Shown: one piece after another, positions 13,408 through 23,759 of the stretch
How positions within the stretch are numbered: the stretch's first letter is position 1
Layout: every line of letters starts with the position of its first letter
Assembly: GCA_963921935.1 (NCBI GenBank)
Contig: OY998180.1
Coordinates: 102,676,614 to 102,740,613, forward strand
DNA length: 64,000 bases
Reading direction: 5' to 3'
Source: Galeruca laticollis
Taxonomy: Eukaryota > Arthropoda > Insecta > Coleoptera > Chrysomelidae
Program-made: the position numbers and the translations under genes
Notes under the pieces: generated by a model
Told to the model about the DNA's origin: nothing
Database searches by the model: none
What the model saw: only the letters and a program-made list of their open reading frames with translations

Positions 13408-14388
13408 CTATGTCCCATACATAGCCCGGTCTCAAGAACAGAATGTGATTGTTCAATTTAGGTTAATTGTTACACACCTAGACCCATACTAGGCATGTAG
13501 AAGAAGAGAAGAATTCATAGGAGTATGTTAAGAGTGAAAGGGTAAGACATAATATGATAAGAGATGCAAGATAAAGAACACTTGTTGATGAACCCAATTA
13601 TGACCCATACATAGCTAGATTACAAGGAAACAATGTGATTAAGATGTTTTTTGATAGTTATGACAAACCTAGATCCATACTAGGCATGTACTGGAAGAGA
13701 CGGGGTGGGAGTGTAAAGAGAAGAAAGGAATGGCGGATATGCCAGAAGTAGTAGTCGAGAGAGAAGAAGTCAAAGGATAGTTATGATAAACCTAGATCCA
13801 TACTAGGCATGTACAGAAGAGAAGAAACCGAGTGAGATTATAAAGAGAAGAAATTATGGCAGATATGCCAAAATTGTATGAATAGGGAGTAATGTTGTTG
13901 TGACGTTATAAAATAATTGTGACAAACCTAGATCCATACTAAGCATATCACGAACAAGAGGAAACTGAGGAAGAGAGCAGCTAAGAGTGGAAAGATAGCA
14001 GATGTGCTAGAATAAGAATAGATATGTCATACCTAGAACCATACTAGGCATGCGCAGAAGAAGAAGAAAAATCAAGGAAAAGTGAAAAGGAGGGTATGAT
14101 TTGCTCAAATTTATAAGATAGCTTGTATGCTGAACCAAACTATGACCCATACATAGCATGGTGTCCGACGTACACTGTGGTAATCTAGAACCAGTTCCAA
14201 GAACAAACCCAGATCCATACTAGGCATGTCTCAGATAAGTTTCATGAGGGGGGGTTTTCTAAAATTAAATTTGGTTGTTTACTAATGTGACAAACTATGA
14301 CCCATACATAGCCTGGTGACTAGCCAACAATGTGTTTGAGAAATGATTGTAGAACTAGCCGTAAGAATAAACCTTTACCCATAATAGG
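13408..14388 (-). repeat. Array of 11 small 17-nt hairpins with two covarying stem types
   Basis: Each site has a 5-bp stem and a 7-nt loop. Type A (plus strand CTATG-ACCCATA-CATAG) is at 13408, 13598 (G-U variant), 14140 and 14295. Type B (CCTAG-ATCCATA-CTAGG) is at 13477, 13668, 13791, 13927 (one mismatch), 14032, 14208 (one mismatch) and 14372 (degenerate). The loop CCATA core is constant, while both stem sides change together between types. A is followed by B at 69, 70, 68 and 77 nt. Several B sites are followed by GCATGTA and a GAAGAGAAGAA-like purine tract. On the minus strand the array lies downstream of the Penelope-like GIY-YIG fragment, so it probably belongs to that element's 3' untranslated region (inference). 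Confidence 0.8.
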
Positions 14389-14622
14389 CGTACCCATGCG
14401 TAGTTCTAGGGGTGAAAAAAAAATTATTATTAAGAAGATACTATGAATAGGTTGTTGAATGTAGTCTGAAAGTTTCTAGGTATCTAGAACACAGTGTGTA
14501 ATGCAGTGATAGATGTAGTGCAAATGTGAGAGGTGAATAAGGTTGAGCAAACTAAAGTAGAAGAAAGAAGAAATAGAGATAAAGAATGGATAGAAGATAG
14601 GAAAGACTCATTCATTCGCCTT

Positions 14623-15024
14623 TTACGAATCAGCCGAGTGCTGGGCGAAATATTCTTGGACCGGATCGCCACGGTGGGTAGGTGAGACTAAAGCCCTAGA
14701 GGACCTCAAGGTTTTGAACAGAGGCTGAAATTTACAATTAAGATGTACCTGGGTGTTGAGACAGTGTTCTGAGTTAACATTCATTTCCCTGAGTATTTCT
14801 AGATCCTCGAGCAAGTCCATCTTTCTGAAGTTGTTCCTAGGAATGTTATGCAGGATTTTAGAGTTGCGTAATGGAGGAAACTTGTGGTTATTAAACTTAA
14901 TGTGGAAGCCGAAATTCGAAGAAGTGGGTTTGTTGAGATGTTCCTTAATTCTAGTACCTAAAGCACGAGTAGTCCTATCCACATAAGTAGATGGACACGA
15001 ATCACAAGTTAATTTATAGATGTA
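14623..15024 (-). pseudogene. Penelope-like element, GIY-YIG endonuclease C-terminal fragment
   Basis: On the minus strand the frame reads a Cys pair (YKLTCDSCPSTYVDRT), then TRALGTRIKEHL, and continues about 115 residues to a stop near 14,623. This is the C-terminal GIY-YIG nuclease of Penelope-like retroelements, which nicks the target and primes reverse transcription. The family normally has a glycine in the YVGxT position; here it is aspartate, so the nuclease is probably dead. A glutamate that could be catalytic is present in the LLEDLEI segment. No reverse transcriptase is attached: upstream sequence turns into the ~120-bp inverted repeat, so this is a 5'-truncated copy. Downstream on the same strand lies the hairpin array. 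Confidence 0.85.
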
Positions 15025-15141
15025 ACTCCTCCATGAATGTGTTTACGACTAAGTGTTTAATTTATTTTATGTTATCTAAGCATTTTACACATACAGGTTT
15101 ACTGCGCCTGTTTCCTTACTGGCTGGGGAACGGATACCAAT
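15018..15141 (-). repeat. Inverted repeat, right arm (~120 bp)
   Basis: Reverse-complement partner of 13,176-13,297. On the minus strand it lies immediately upstream of the GIY-YIG coding fragment, so the left arm may be an inverted partial copy of the same element. Inverted partial copies are common in Penelope-like elements. Confidence 0.85.
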
Positions 15142-15144
15142 TTC

Positions 15145-15724
15145 ATAGTGTTTAAAATATGTTTATATAAAGTAAACTATTGTTCTGTAATATAAAATCG
15201 ACATAAAAGTATCAGTATCAGTATCTATATTCTTTTTTTTATCAGACATTTAATTTTAATTTTCTTTTGAGCGTTTTGTAAAAAAATTAGTTAATTTCAT
15301 TTCTATTAAACAAATTAGTCGTTTTTTTAAATAAAAAGTTTTTATTGAACATTCTTCTTTCTTGACGATATATAAAGTTTTTCACCAAGAAAAGACAAAA
15401 ATTTGAATATTTTTTTGATACAAATAGAAGTGTAGTTACCTACAAATGAAAAAAAGTAAATTAATTAAAAAATGTAGAAATCAAAATAAGCCATTTGTTC
15501 TCAAATTATATTATCTAAAGTGGAGAAAATGGCGAAAAATTTCAGGGGAAATGGGGAGGGGCAATGGAAAAAATTCAAAAAATCGAGAAGGATTAATAGA
15601 CAAAAAAGGGTAATTGAATGGAAATAAAAATAAAACCTAATTAAAATTGTTTACAATAATTATTAACTGCTTACTAATTTTAAAATATTAACAAGTTTGA
15701 TTCACTAACAGAACCTCATTATAG
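15145..15724. other. AT-rich spacer, no gene seen
   Basis: Homopolymer-rich DNA between the Penelope-like tail and the 3' end of the transposase relic on the minus strand. No conserved frame was recognised. Confidence 0.5.
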
Positions 15725-18360
15725 TCAAATTTGTTCTTCCTTCACAGAATATTCATCATTTTTGCTGCTATCGGTGTCTGAATTTGTATCAGAATCACTA
15801 TTTAAATTTATAGTCTATTCTCCAACAATAATGTGAATCATTGATTCGCTTTCAATAAATATTTGCTCAAAATATTTCGTGCGATCATACCGATTTTCCC
15901 TCTCTTCAATAGTGAATTGCTGAAAAGATTGATCGCAGTAAGTCATGACATTTTGGAAAGAAAACGTAACTTTTTTCTTAGCAACATATTCTTTCATTGC
16001 TACCCTTACAAATTCAATTGGATTCAAATCGGAATGGTAAGGGGGCAATCTTAATACGCTGTCGCCCTTAGAGATAAAACAATCATCAATTTCAGTCTTG
16101 TACCCTAGCTTTATTCACTTTTATGAGGTCGCATAATTCTGTTTTGTACATTTTTTCGTCAAATTGAATATTTCGGAACCTTAACCATTCCTGCATAATG
16201 GTTTTTCTTGTTGCAGAGGTTGGTAATGCATCTTTTAATTTGTTGTGATAGGGCACATTATCAATAACAACTACTCTTCCGGTTGGTAAATTAGATATTA
16301 ATTTTTCAATTAACCATTTTTTATGATTATTAAAATTCATATCATTGTGATAATCGCCAGTGCACCTAACATATGAATTGGGTACGAAACCTGTTTCACC
16401 CCCAGCATTAACTATTATACCACGAGCGCCTTTGGAAATAAGGTTTTTATTGGTTGAATCATTCCATCCTTTCAAATGTGTGCGAGAAGAATGAATGCAC
16501 AAATCACCTACTCTATAGATAGTTCACGACAATGCTTTCTTGAAATGACAAAAACTAGCGCCACCTATAGAACTGAAACACAATTAAGTAGTGGGTAAAT
16601 TGTTCCTTAAGTCGCTACTAGGGAAAGAAGAATGGGCGCTAAATTAAAATTGCGATTATCGTTACTGTTGGTTTGAAGATCCTTGTTTATTGTAAGTGAA
16701 TGACAGGTTTTACCAAAAAGTCTACTATATTGTGCACACTCAATTGTTTGCCAATCATTAACGTAGCTAATATCTTGTAAATTCTAATATAATTGCCAAA
16801 CAATTTATCATTGTAGATAAATATATTAGACTTTTTAAAAAATCAAGTCATTTACTGAGCAATATTTAAAAAAATTAACAGTTTTTTGGCAATTGACTGT
16901 TTACAGAAGGACCAAAATAAGAAACATTTGTTATTAAACCATTTGTTGAAAAAAGTATATTCACAAAATAGGGACAATGTACAAAGTACATGTAGATACA
17001 ACAAAATATTTTCAACAGTAAAATGATGGAAGTTTAGCTACTATTGTTACTGCAACAAGCTACAATTGCATTAAAATAAATCAGAGACATATCATGAAAC
17101 AAGAATATTGTAAACTGTAGATATAAAACATAAAATAAATTTATGATTGTGTAGCCATGTTACAAAGTTATAAAGTTTATAATATAAACTTACTCACGAG
17201 TGTGTGTATTTTCAAGTGACATAACTGCAGCTTAAAAAAATAATTTACCAGTGATATATAATGTAGGTCTGAAATTTCTTCAAGAAATCACATGTTTATT
17301 AATATTTGTTCACTACATTTTTCTCTTACCAGGTAAAAATAAGGATGGACTAGCAGTTGAATACAATCTATTGGACAAAGATGTAGTGTACTTCACTTCA
17401 AAATGTTTATGGCATATTCTCTTTGCTTGATATACGGCTCCATTGTCTTCAATTCATCACAGTTTGTTGCATTGCCTTGACTTTTTGGGAGTCTTTATTT
17501 GGATTTGGAAATATATTAGATGTTTAGATGTTGGTGTGCAATTAGGCACACAACATTTCAGATAACGTGGCATCATAAAACCTGACACACACTATTATTT
17601 AAAAATTGAAATTTATCACTCAAACTGACTTTATATCATTTGAAAACGAAAACTGATAAAATAAAACTATAAAGTGTTATAACACAGTTATAAATACAAA
17701 TCACCTCGATTTGTGGTTATAAAAAATCAAAATTATTGACATTTGGCAGCGGTGAGTGGATAAAACAGGAAATTTTACAATACTACTAAAATTCAATGGT
17801 GCTTCCATCTGCTTGTCTGAAACACATACTAATAAAATAGCTTGACCTTGATCCATCTGCGTGAAACATCTATAGAGTAGGTGATTTGTGAATGAATGTA
17901 CGTTTTATCCATGTAAACAATAGGATGCTTTTCTTATCTACATAACTGCTTTCGTCTTAGAAATTTTATTCTTAAATGTCGAATGGATTGCCATTCCATT
18001 AAGATTAGACGATTATTTTTCGTTTTACGCCAACGAAACCCTGTCTAATGGATATATTTCCTTAATGCCTCTTTACTTCCCTGATAGTCCATTTCATCAC
18101 AATATTTTTTATGGATTGACTTTAAAGTTGGTACGCACTTTTCTGTAACATGAAAATCAACCAATGTTCTGCATAAAAGAGCACGATCATGTTCATCATG
18201 CGTAACTGGCAATTTTCTCGACTTCCTCTTTTTGTTGAGTGTTGAAAACATCGGTATTTCAGCAATATCAACCTTGTTGCCTTCAATTTTAATTCGCTTA
18301 ATCGTTTTAAGACTCACACCAATGGCTGCAGCAATACGTTCTTGAACCTTAAAAACATTT
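15725..18360 (-). pseudogene. IS630-Tc1-mariner transposase relic (copy 1B), split by an insertion
   Basis: Minus-strand pieces in order: a helix-turn-helix segment with AIGVSLKTIKRIKIEG (about 18,360-18,045); first catalytic Asp in IVYMDKTYIHS (about 17,930); second Asp in VVVIDNVPYHNKL (about 16,260); RLPPYHSDLNPIEF with the third acidic residue (about 16,030); and an acidic Ser/Asp tail ending at a stop at 15,725. About 80 residues separate the second and third catalytic positions, counted across a frameshift near 16,090. There is also a stop after KYIH near 18,045. A 1,393-bp element (16,498-17,890) interrupts the frame just after YIHS; with the insert and one target copy left out, the frame resumes at SRTHLKGW. 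No function remains. The sequence before the HTH (TTTTTAAG/G) resembles a splice acceptor, as expected if the family has a 5' intron. Confidence 0.88.
16498..17890. mobile_element. Non-autonomous DNA transposon with 8-bp target duplications
   Basis: The ends are inverted: CACAAATCACCTACTCTATA at 16,498 is repeated in reverse complement at 17,890. The first 23 bp are perfect and similarity continues to about 38 bp (TTCACG and ATG shared). The flanks are identical 8-mers AATGAATG at 16,490-16,497 and 17,891-17,898. The interior holds no long frame. An 8-bp duplication is typical of hAT and P-type transposases; the terminus CACAAATC alone does not decide the superfamily. The element inserted into an already existing transposase relic. 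Confidence 0.9.
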
Positions 18361-18537
18361 AAATTTTGTATTCCAAGATGAATAAAGAAATGATGTTATT
18401 TTGAAGTTGTTACAGATTGAAATTCATTATAAAAATTTTACGTTCAAAATAAGTTAAACATCCTAACCTAACCTAATCCAATAGTTAAAAGTTAAATACA
18501 TTTTTCACAAGAAATTTTGAGTTACCACCTTTTTGCA

Positions 18538-18582
18538 CCAAAGGCTTCAATTGTTTAAAATATTAAGAAATGAAGCCTTTGG
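18538..18582. repeat. Perfect 12-bp inverted repeat, 21-nt loop
   Basis: CCAAAGGCTTCA at 18,538-18,549 and TGAAGCCTTTGG at 18,571-18,582. It lies exactly where the copy 1A transposase frame stops matching its family, so it may mark an insertion or rearrangement point. Confidence 0.7.
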
Positions 18583-19024
18583 ATTAATAAAAGGAATTTA
18601 GCACAAATCAGTTCTAAAGTTGGTACTACATTATCCTTGTAAAACCCGTAAACCATTCGTTGAATAACATTTTTGGTAGTATTATCCATTCTACTTAGTT
18701 TTTCATTTGGACGTTTCCGCTTTAAATAATGATTCGTAGCAGTGCCTGATTTAATTACTTTATAAATCGTTGTCAATCCGATTTTAGTTAATTCGTGAAT
18801 TCTCGCGATAACCGCATTATCAGAAATTTCAAAATTTTCTTTTTTCTAACTCACATACATATTTAAAACAACGCGCTGACACTGAACATGTAAATCATTG
18901 TTTTTAAATTCGGCCTTATCATCAGTATCATTTATTGTCAATTTATTTGACTGTTGCGCCAAATCAAAAGCTTCCCTCGATAGATCATCCTGAACTGTCG
19001 TTTCAAATGGTCTCCAAAGGGCCA
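18560..19024 (-). pseudogene. IS630-Tc1-mariner transposase N-terminal fragment (copy 1A)
   Basis: Starts at an ATG (19,024) with MALWRPFETTVQDDLSREAF, then CQRVVLNMYVS, one in-frame TAG, an HTH segment ending LTTIYKVIKSG, a basic stretch (KRKRPNEKL) and a VVPTLELI segment at about 18,610. These are the DNA-binding N-terminal parts of the same transposase lineage as the neighbouring copy 1B, and both lie on the minus strand. The family-like sequence stops at the hairpin at 18,538-18,582. The two N-termini in a row mean two element copies, one of them truncated, rather than a single gene. Confidence 0.75.
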
Positions 19025-19025
19025 T

Positions 19026-19850
19026 ACTAATTAATTACTAATAAATTATATTTATAAAACTTACTCGTCGTTCAACAAATAGTTGTAATAAACAATTCGG
19101 GAAGCATGACAATACGAAGACTTCTAAACAGTGATTTCAGTTTAATGAACAATTAAATTACCGAATTTGTCTCATAGTTAATACAATAACAAAACAATGA
19201 AATATAAACACTCTATCCAACAAAGTTTTGGCTGAATATGTCTGTGATAAGATTTAAAAAATGTCAACTGTCAGAAGAGGTCAAAATAAATCCTTATGTA
19301 TAGTACTCAATTATTGTTGATTGTCGCTATCTCTTTTTAATATTATGAGGTCATAAAAACTGTCTTTAAATGCATTTGAAAAGAGGCCATTAATAAGAAG
19401 AAGTAGGTGTGACAAGCAAAACTAAACTCTCTCGTTTTTTTCGGCCTGCTTTCACTGCACAACTGAATACGGATCGCTCAGTCCATATAAATATGTCTAT
19501 GTTTTATTATTCAAACTATACAATTCAATAAATAAATAAAGATCAGATATCAAAATTTTCCCCCTATTGGAGAGGTTTCAGACTATACTGATTCCAAATC
19601 CGTTTATACCTAAGCTCTAGCACTTACCGTTCGTCCGCTGAAACTTAAATTGGACGGTCACCAGAAACCAATATAAGGCGTCGATTTTTTCGTCAACTTT
19701 GTCGACTTGTGTTTAGAGGTCTAAAACTATTTCAAATACACGTACTGCTGTATATATCACAATATCCAACACATGTCACGACGCCTCTGGCGGAAAGAAA
19801 TAATCTCATCGGAGTTTACAAATACCTACAAGTTACTTTAATAAGAAGTT
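19026..19850. other. Spacer, no gene seen
   Basis: The first ~55 bases (AAACTTACTCG region) are the 5' flank of copy 1A and recur at 25,510-25,545. The rest contains no frame I can identify. Confidence 0.5.
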
Positions 19851-20822
19851 CGTTGCAGTTTGTGAAAAATGTTTATAACTTTCAGGAAGGAAATAATGTT
19901 TTGAGGGTTGCATTTTTCTCCAATTATATCTTGAATATTTCGTCCTATTTTGAAGGTTGTTCTTTCAGTTTCATATGATAGACACTTTAATAGGATATGA
20001 GACACAGTTATAGTTTTATCACATAAGACAGTGGAATTTGGATATTTTTTGTTTCCATTCAGTATTATAATTGTTCAGTATCTGGTAGCGTAAGTGAGGT
20101 TTTAAATCTGATGCAGTCATGTGGTGTGTGGACGTGTTCGGCTGGTTTGCTGCGATACGGGAATATTTGTCTGCTGTATGAGTTGGGACCCATAGGAAAG
20201 CAATCACTTTGTTAAGATTACTTAGGTTCTGTATCTCGTGTTTGATGTATGAAGTAATTGGATTTTTTGAGTATGGTTAGTAAAGCTACTGTGTTAAGTG
20301 AGTCGTTAATTATGAAGTGTTTGTCCTGGCGGCTATTACGTATAAGTTTAGGGGCCTCTAGAACTGGAGGAGAAGGATAGTGGAGGAAATAATTTTAGTC
20401 CTACATTTTCGAGCTCTGTAGAAATAGTTTCGTGCGGAATTGAAGGACATACGTTGGATAAGACTATTCCTCCCGAGGAAGTTAATAGTCTTCTAGTATT
20501 GATTTTTTCTCCGTTAACGGTAATTTCTCCATGAAGTTATGGGAAATTGTCGAAAACATTTTCGCTCGAGAGATAAACGCATACTTCGGTTGTTTGAAAT
20601 CCTTGAGGAGAAAAGTATATTTTTTAGTTTTACAAGTGGTCCTAGTTGAAGAAGATAGTCCTGATGTTTTGCTCCGTTAATGGCGTTGAAAATAATTTCT
20701 TGATTTTTAGTAGGATATTTTATCGTGGTTTTATCGTTGGAATATGATTTGGGCATTGTGTTGGTAATGTTTGTAGAATTACTATCGGATGGTGGATCAA
20801 GTCCACAGTTATCAGGTTCCAT
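19850..20822 (-). pseudogene. Non-LTR retrotransposon remnant: ORF1 fused to RNase H end
   Basis: On the minus strand an ORF1-like protein starts at 20,822 (MEPDNCGLDPP) and includes LKNILFSSRISNNRSMRLSL, then a segment with VNGEKINTRRLLTS and NVCPSIPHETI near 20,430-20,500. Such segments are typical of Jockey/R1-group ORF1 (Gag-like) proteins. Directly downstream (20,330-19,850) the sequence is the RNase H and C-terminal end of ORF2: IINDSLNTVALLTIL, VIAFLWVPTHT, and DKTITVSHILLKC followed by a FLKVINIFHKL tail. Endonuclease and reverse transcriptase are missing, so a large internal deletion joined the two ends. One frameshift lies in RNase H near 20,240. Non-functional. Confidence 0.8.
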
Positions 20823-20829
20823 TTTCGTT

Positions 20830-21853
20830 TAATTTATAGCGAGTTTTCATTATATAGATTTATGAATATCTGAAATGTAGGTACTCACAGTTTTATTATT
20901 TTATCACTATCAGTGTTGCACAGGTAATTGAAAGCAGGTTCGTGAGTAACAAAATTAGTTTGTCGATTTACACGTCCATTCTGTTTCGTTGCCAAAGCAG
21001 TACTCTCAAAATCATAGTGTTAGTAATATACACAAAATTGTTTCAATTAATCATTCTTCCAGCAACTTTAAACGGCTTATTGCTAACTAATAAAGTTATA
21101 ATAATAAATTATTTTTTTCAATTGAAACTTGTGTATCAACTCTTCAGAGATTAAAGCTATAAATGTAAGTCAATTTCCAAATTGATCTTAAAATGCAATA
21201 AAAGCATTGATTAAAGTTAAACATTGCAGGTAAATGGGTTAGCAATGAAAAAAAACGAGTTCCCTTCTGTTGAGAATAATTATAAAACGTCAAACAAAAC
21301 GTAGAGATTGCAAAACTTTCAGAAATTGCATTAAAAGTTGTTCGAACAAAATATCCGAGATGGTTTCTTCCATTTTTACAACCCCCATAAAGAAGGGAAA
21401 GAGAAAAAGTTTCTAAGTAGGTAGCTATTATATTATTTGCTGATTCTTCTCACGTAAACAAGATTACATTTCTTTTGAAATTAATCTTTTGTCGCTAAAC
21501 TACTATTATAACTTTGCAGGACGTGTTAAGGGAAGTATTTTTCTAATTAAAAGGGAAGTTTGTTGAAAGTTTCATGAAAATATGATAAATGTGACATCAT
21601 CTAATTATTGTTAACAATAAACGTATTCATATTCGGTGACATAGTAGTCGTTGGTTTAAAATTCTAAGACTTCGACCATTCTATCACCGCCTAATATACA
21701 CTGTAACTTTGATCATTTTACCTTCCTTTTGGACCTCATCTCTATGATAACTTCAAACACATATCAGTTCCAAGGACAAATTGATATACGACCAAAATAA
21801 GGTAGTGTGAATGGTATTTTTACTGGGTAACATTTCTTTTGATTTGAACCTTT
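20830..21853. other. Spacer with a dispersed repeat, no gene seen
   Basis: About 20,995-21,110 resembles 25,605-25,715 (shared TTAGTAATATACACAAA, then CTTATT and CTAACT blocks). No coding sequence was identified. Confidence 0.5.
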
Positions 21854-22270
21854 TCAGTTTTTCTCATTTGAGCGATTTTCAATTGGACAAAAATATGTAA
21901 ACTCCAGATTGTTGATACAAATTTTCCCCAGTGATATTACTAGAGGTTGAATTCTTTCCGGAAATGTTTTTGAGCTCATACATTTTTGAAACGACTGTAG
22001 TAAAAGTTTTATCGAATTCCATAGCCAAGCAGTTGCAAGAATATTTTTTTTAAAGTATAACCGCAAATTTAATCCATTTTCTGATATAGCATTAAAAAAC
22101 GCAAGGGCTGCAAAAAATGCTAAGACAAGTTCATCATTATTAACAGACGAGTTAAAAAATGTATATTGAGCTTTGTGCCAAAGGGATTGCAAAGAAAGTT
22201 TTTCTACATTGCTGCTCATGAATTTTGTGGAGGAAAAGTGTTCAGTGTGTCTAATTTCTAAGAATTTCAT
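21854..22270 (-). CDS. Unrecognised 138-codon frame
   Basis: A minus-strand frame of 138 codons with no domain I recognise. It is long for this AT content. Leu/Phe-rich stretches (LVLAFFAALAFF) could be a membrane segment or simply chance. It is followed 150 bp to the right by Penelope-type reverse transcriptase sequence on the other strand. There is no supporting context, and it may be a chance frame or a fragment of an unknown transposon. Confidence 0.2.
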   Translation of the reverse strand: MKFLEIRHTEHFSSTKFMSSNVEKLSLQSLWHKAQYTFFNSSVNNDELVLAFFAALAFFNAISENGLNLRLYFKKNILATAWLWNSIKLLLQSFQKCMSSKTFPERIQPLVISLGKICINNLEFTYFCPIENRSNEKN

Positions 22271-22394
22271 ATATAGACCGCATTACGTTCTGGACATTCA
22301 ATTTTATATAAACCTGACTTTTCTAATGGGGATATTTTTGTTCTAACATTTAACAATTTTGTACTCACGTTACCTACTTTCTGTTTTAAAATAA

Positions 22395-22520
22395 ATTGTT
22401 GCATTTGTTGCCATTGATATTCAAAATGAAGGTTTATCAATGGGAAGCCCTATATCACCTATTTTGGCAAACATTTTTATGGATAGTTTAGAAAGTAAAA
22501 TCTTTGAATGTAAAGGTATG
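22395..22520 (+). pseudogene. Penelope-like reverse transcriptase fragment
   Basis: A short plus-strand stretch reads EGLSMGSPISPILANIFMDS, the conserved reverse transcriptase segment of Penelope-like elements just upstream of the catalytic YADD region. The match stops at about 22,510 after ESKIFECK, where the GTTG/CAAC-rich sequence begins. It is probably the same element as 23,760-24,655 (same strand, correct order), separated by about 1.24 kb of unrelated DNA. Confidence 0.75.
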
Positions 22521-22537
22521 TACAAACCAAACCACAA

Positions 22538-22640
22538 AATGTTGCCAACGGTTAACAACATGTTGACAGATGTTGGCAACAAATTTGTTGCACACAACAA
22601 CTTGTGTCCAGCAACATGTGGTCAACAGTGTTGCGCGTCT
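22538..22640. repeat. Dense cluster of GTTG/CAAC inverted motifs
   Basis: Within about 100 bp there are more than ten GTTG or CAAC words in both orientations, such as GTTGCCAACGGTTAACAAC, ATGTTGGCAAC, TTGTTGC, CACAACAAC and GCAACATGTGG. It starts exactly where the Penelope-like frame breaks, so it may be the subterminal region of an inserted element. Confidence 0.55.
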
Positions 22641-23755
22641 AAACTAAAACCAGTTAAGCGTTCAAATTAAACGCAGTGTTGGCGGAACTGAAACTGTCTA
22701 CTACTGCTGTTGTTAAAGCTGCTTTTATATTAATAAATTCCCATGCCCAGAGACAAAGAAAAAGTTGAATATTTACCTCCATAGTAATACGACTGCGTTT
22801 GGAGGTGTAATTTTAGTTTAAAAATTCCATCATTTTGTATCCAAACCATTTGTCTTCCGAAATTGCATCTGCTCTACTTTTAGTTTTATCTTTAGTTCCC
22901 TGCCAAATTGAGTTTTGTGGGACTTTATTTTCCTTGATATTTCATCCACATTTGTTTGAAAGTGTCAAACCATTTTCAACATATCATATTTCATATTTCT
23001 ATTTCCATATTCTCGGCATAAAATGTTCCATAGTGCAGGAGCCGTATATGTAGCATTTCATTGAGTTGTACAACTCGCTCTTTGGTTCATATCCATACCA
23101 TGTTGGTTGCAATAAATAACAACGAATTATATGGATATCACAAATAATAAAACTACGTACAAATATAGTAATATGGGCATATTTTGTCCTAAACCACTTT
23201 TACGTTTTTCGTATTTTCGATCTGCACGGTATGATTTTGTAGCGGAGCTTCGTGCAACAAGTGATTTAACTTTCCAAAGATGTCATGTGATTATTTTTAA
23301 CGCTATTAGAGCGATAACGAAAATGTGCCAATTTTCAATAAGTACGTGAAAATGGCAGTCATTTTCAAAACCACCCATATAACCTCTTTGCTTTTTTAAA
23401 ATTCTGCTTATCTTTGTTTTTTCCTACATGGAATTTTAAGTAAAATTAAATTGAGTTTGAAAGTATAATAAATATAATAATCACTCACATAGATTTTGTT
23501 TTCAATAAATTTTAGCCATATCCTACTACTTTTTAATTGCGACACAAACGAAAATTTTAGAAAATCTTAAATTATTAGCTTGTTTTTAAAAATACATTTA
23601 AATATTTTTGGAAAGCCCACTTTATGTCTAATGAATAGAGAAAATAATATACAGGTTGTTCCGTTTAAAAAACATTTGTTTGCTTCATAACTAAAAAACA
23701 AAAGGTGCTACGAAAAAACTAAGTAGATCACTGGATTCTACGAAAAAATTATATT
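22641..23755. other. Probable insertion inside a Penelope-like element, no gene seen
   Basis: This stretch separates the two halves of a Penelope-like element. No homologous frame was recognised. Near its right end it has ATACAGGTTGTTCCGTTT, which resembles ends of dispersed non-autonomous repeats. No target duplication was found by eye. Confidence 0.4.
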
Positions 23756-23759
23756 AGAA

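Noticed and set aside
13408..14388. Hairpin array read as a CRISPR array
   Set aside because: Irregular spacing, two stem types, spacers not of constant length, eukaryotic transposon context.
18462..18476. (CCTAA)3 as a true interstitial telomere
   Set aside because: Only three units; easily chance in AT-rich DNA.
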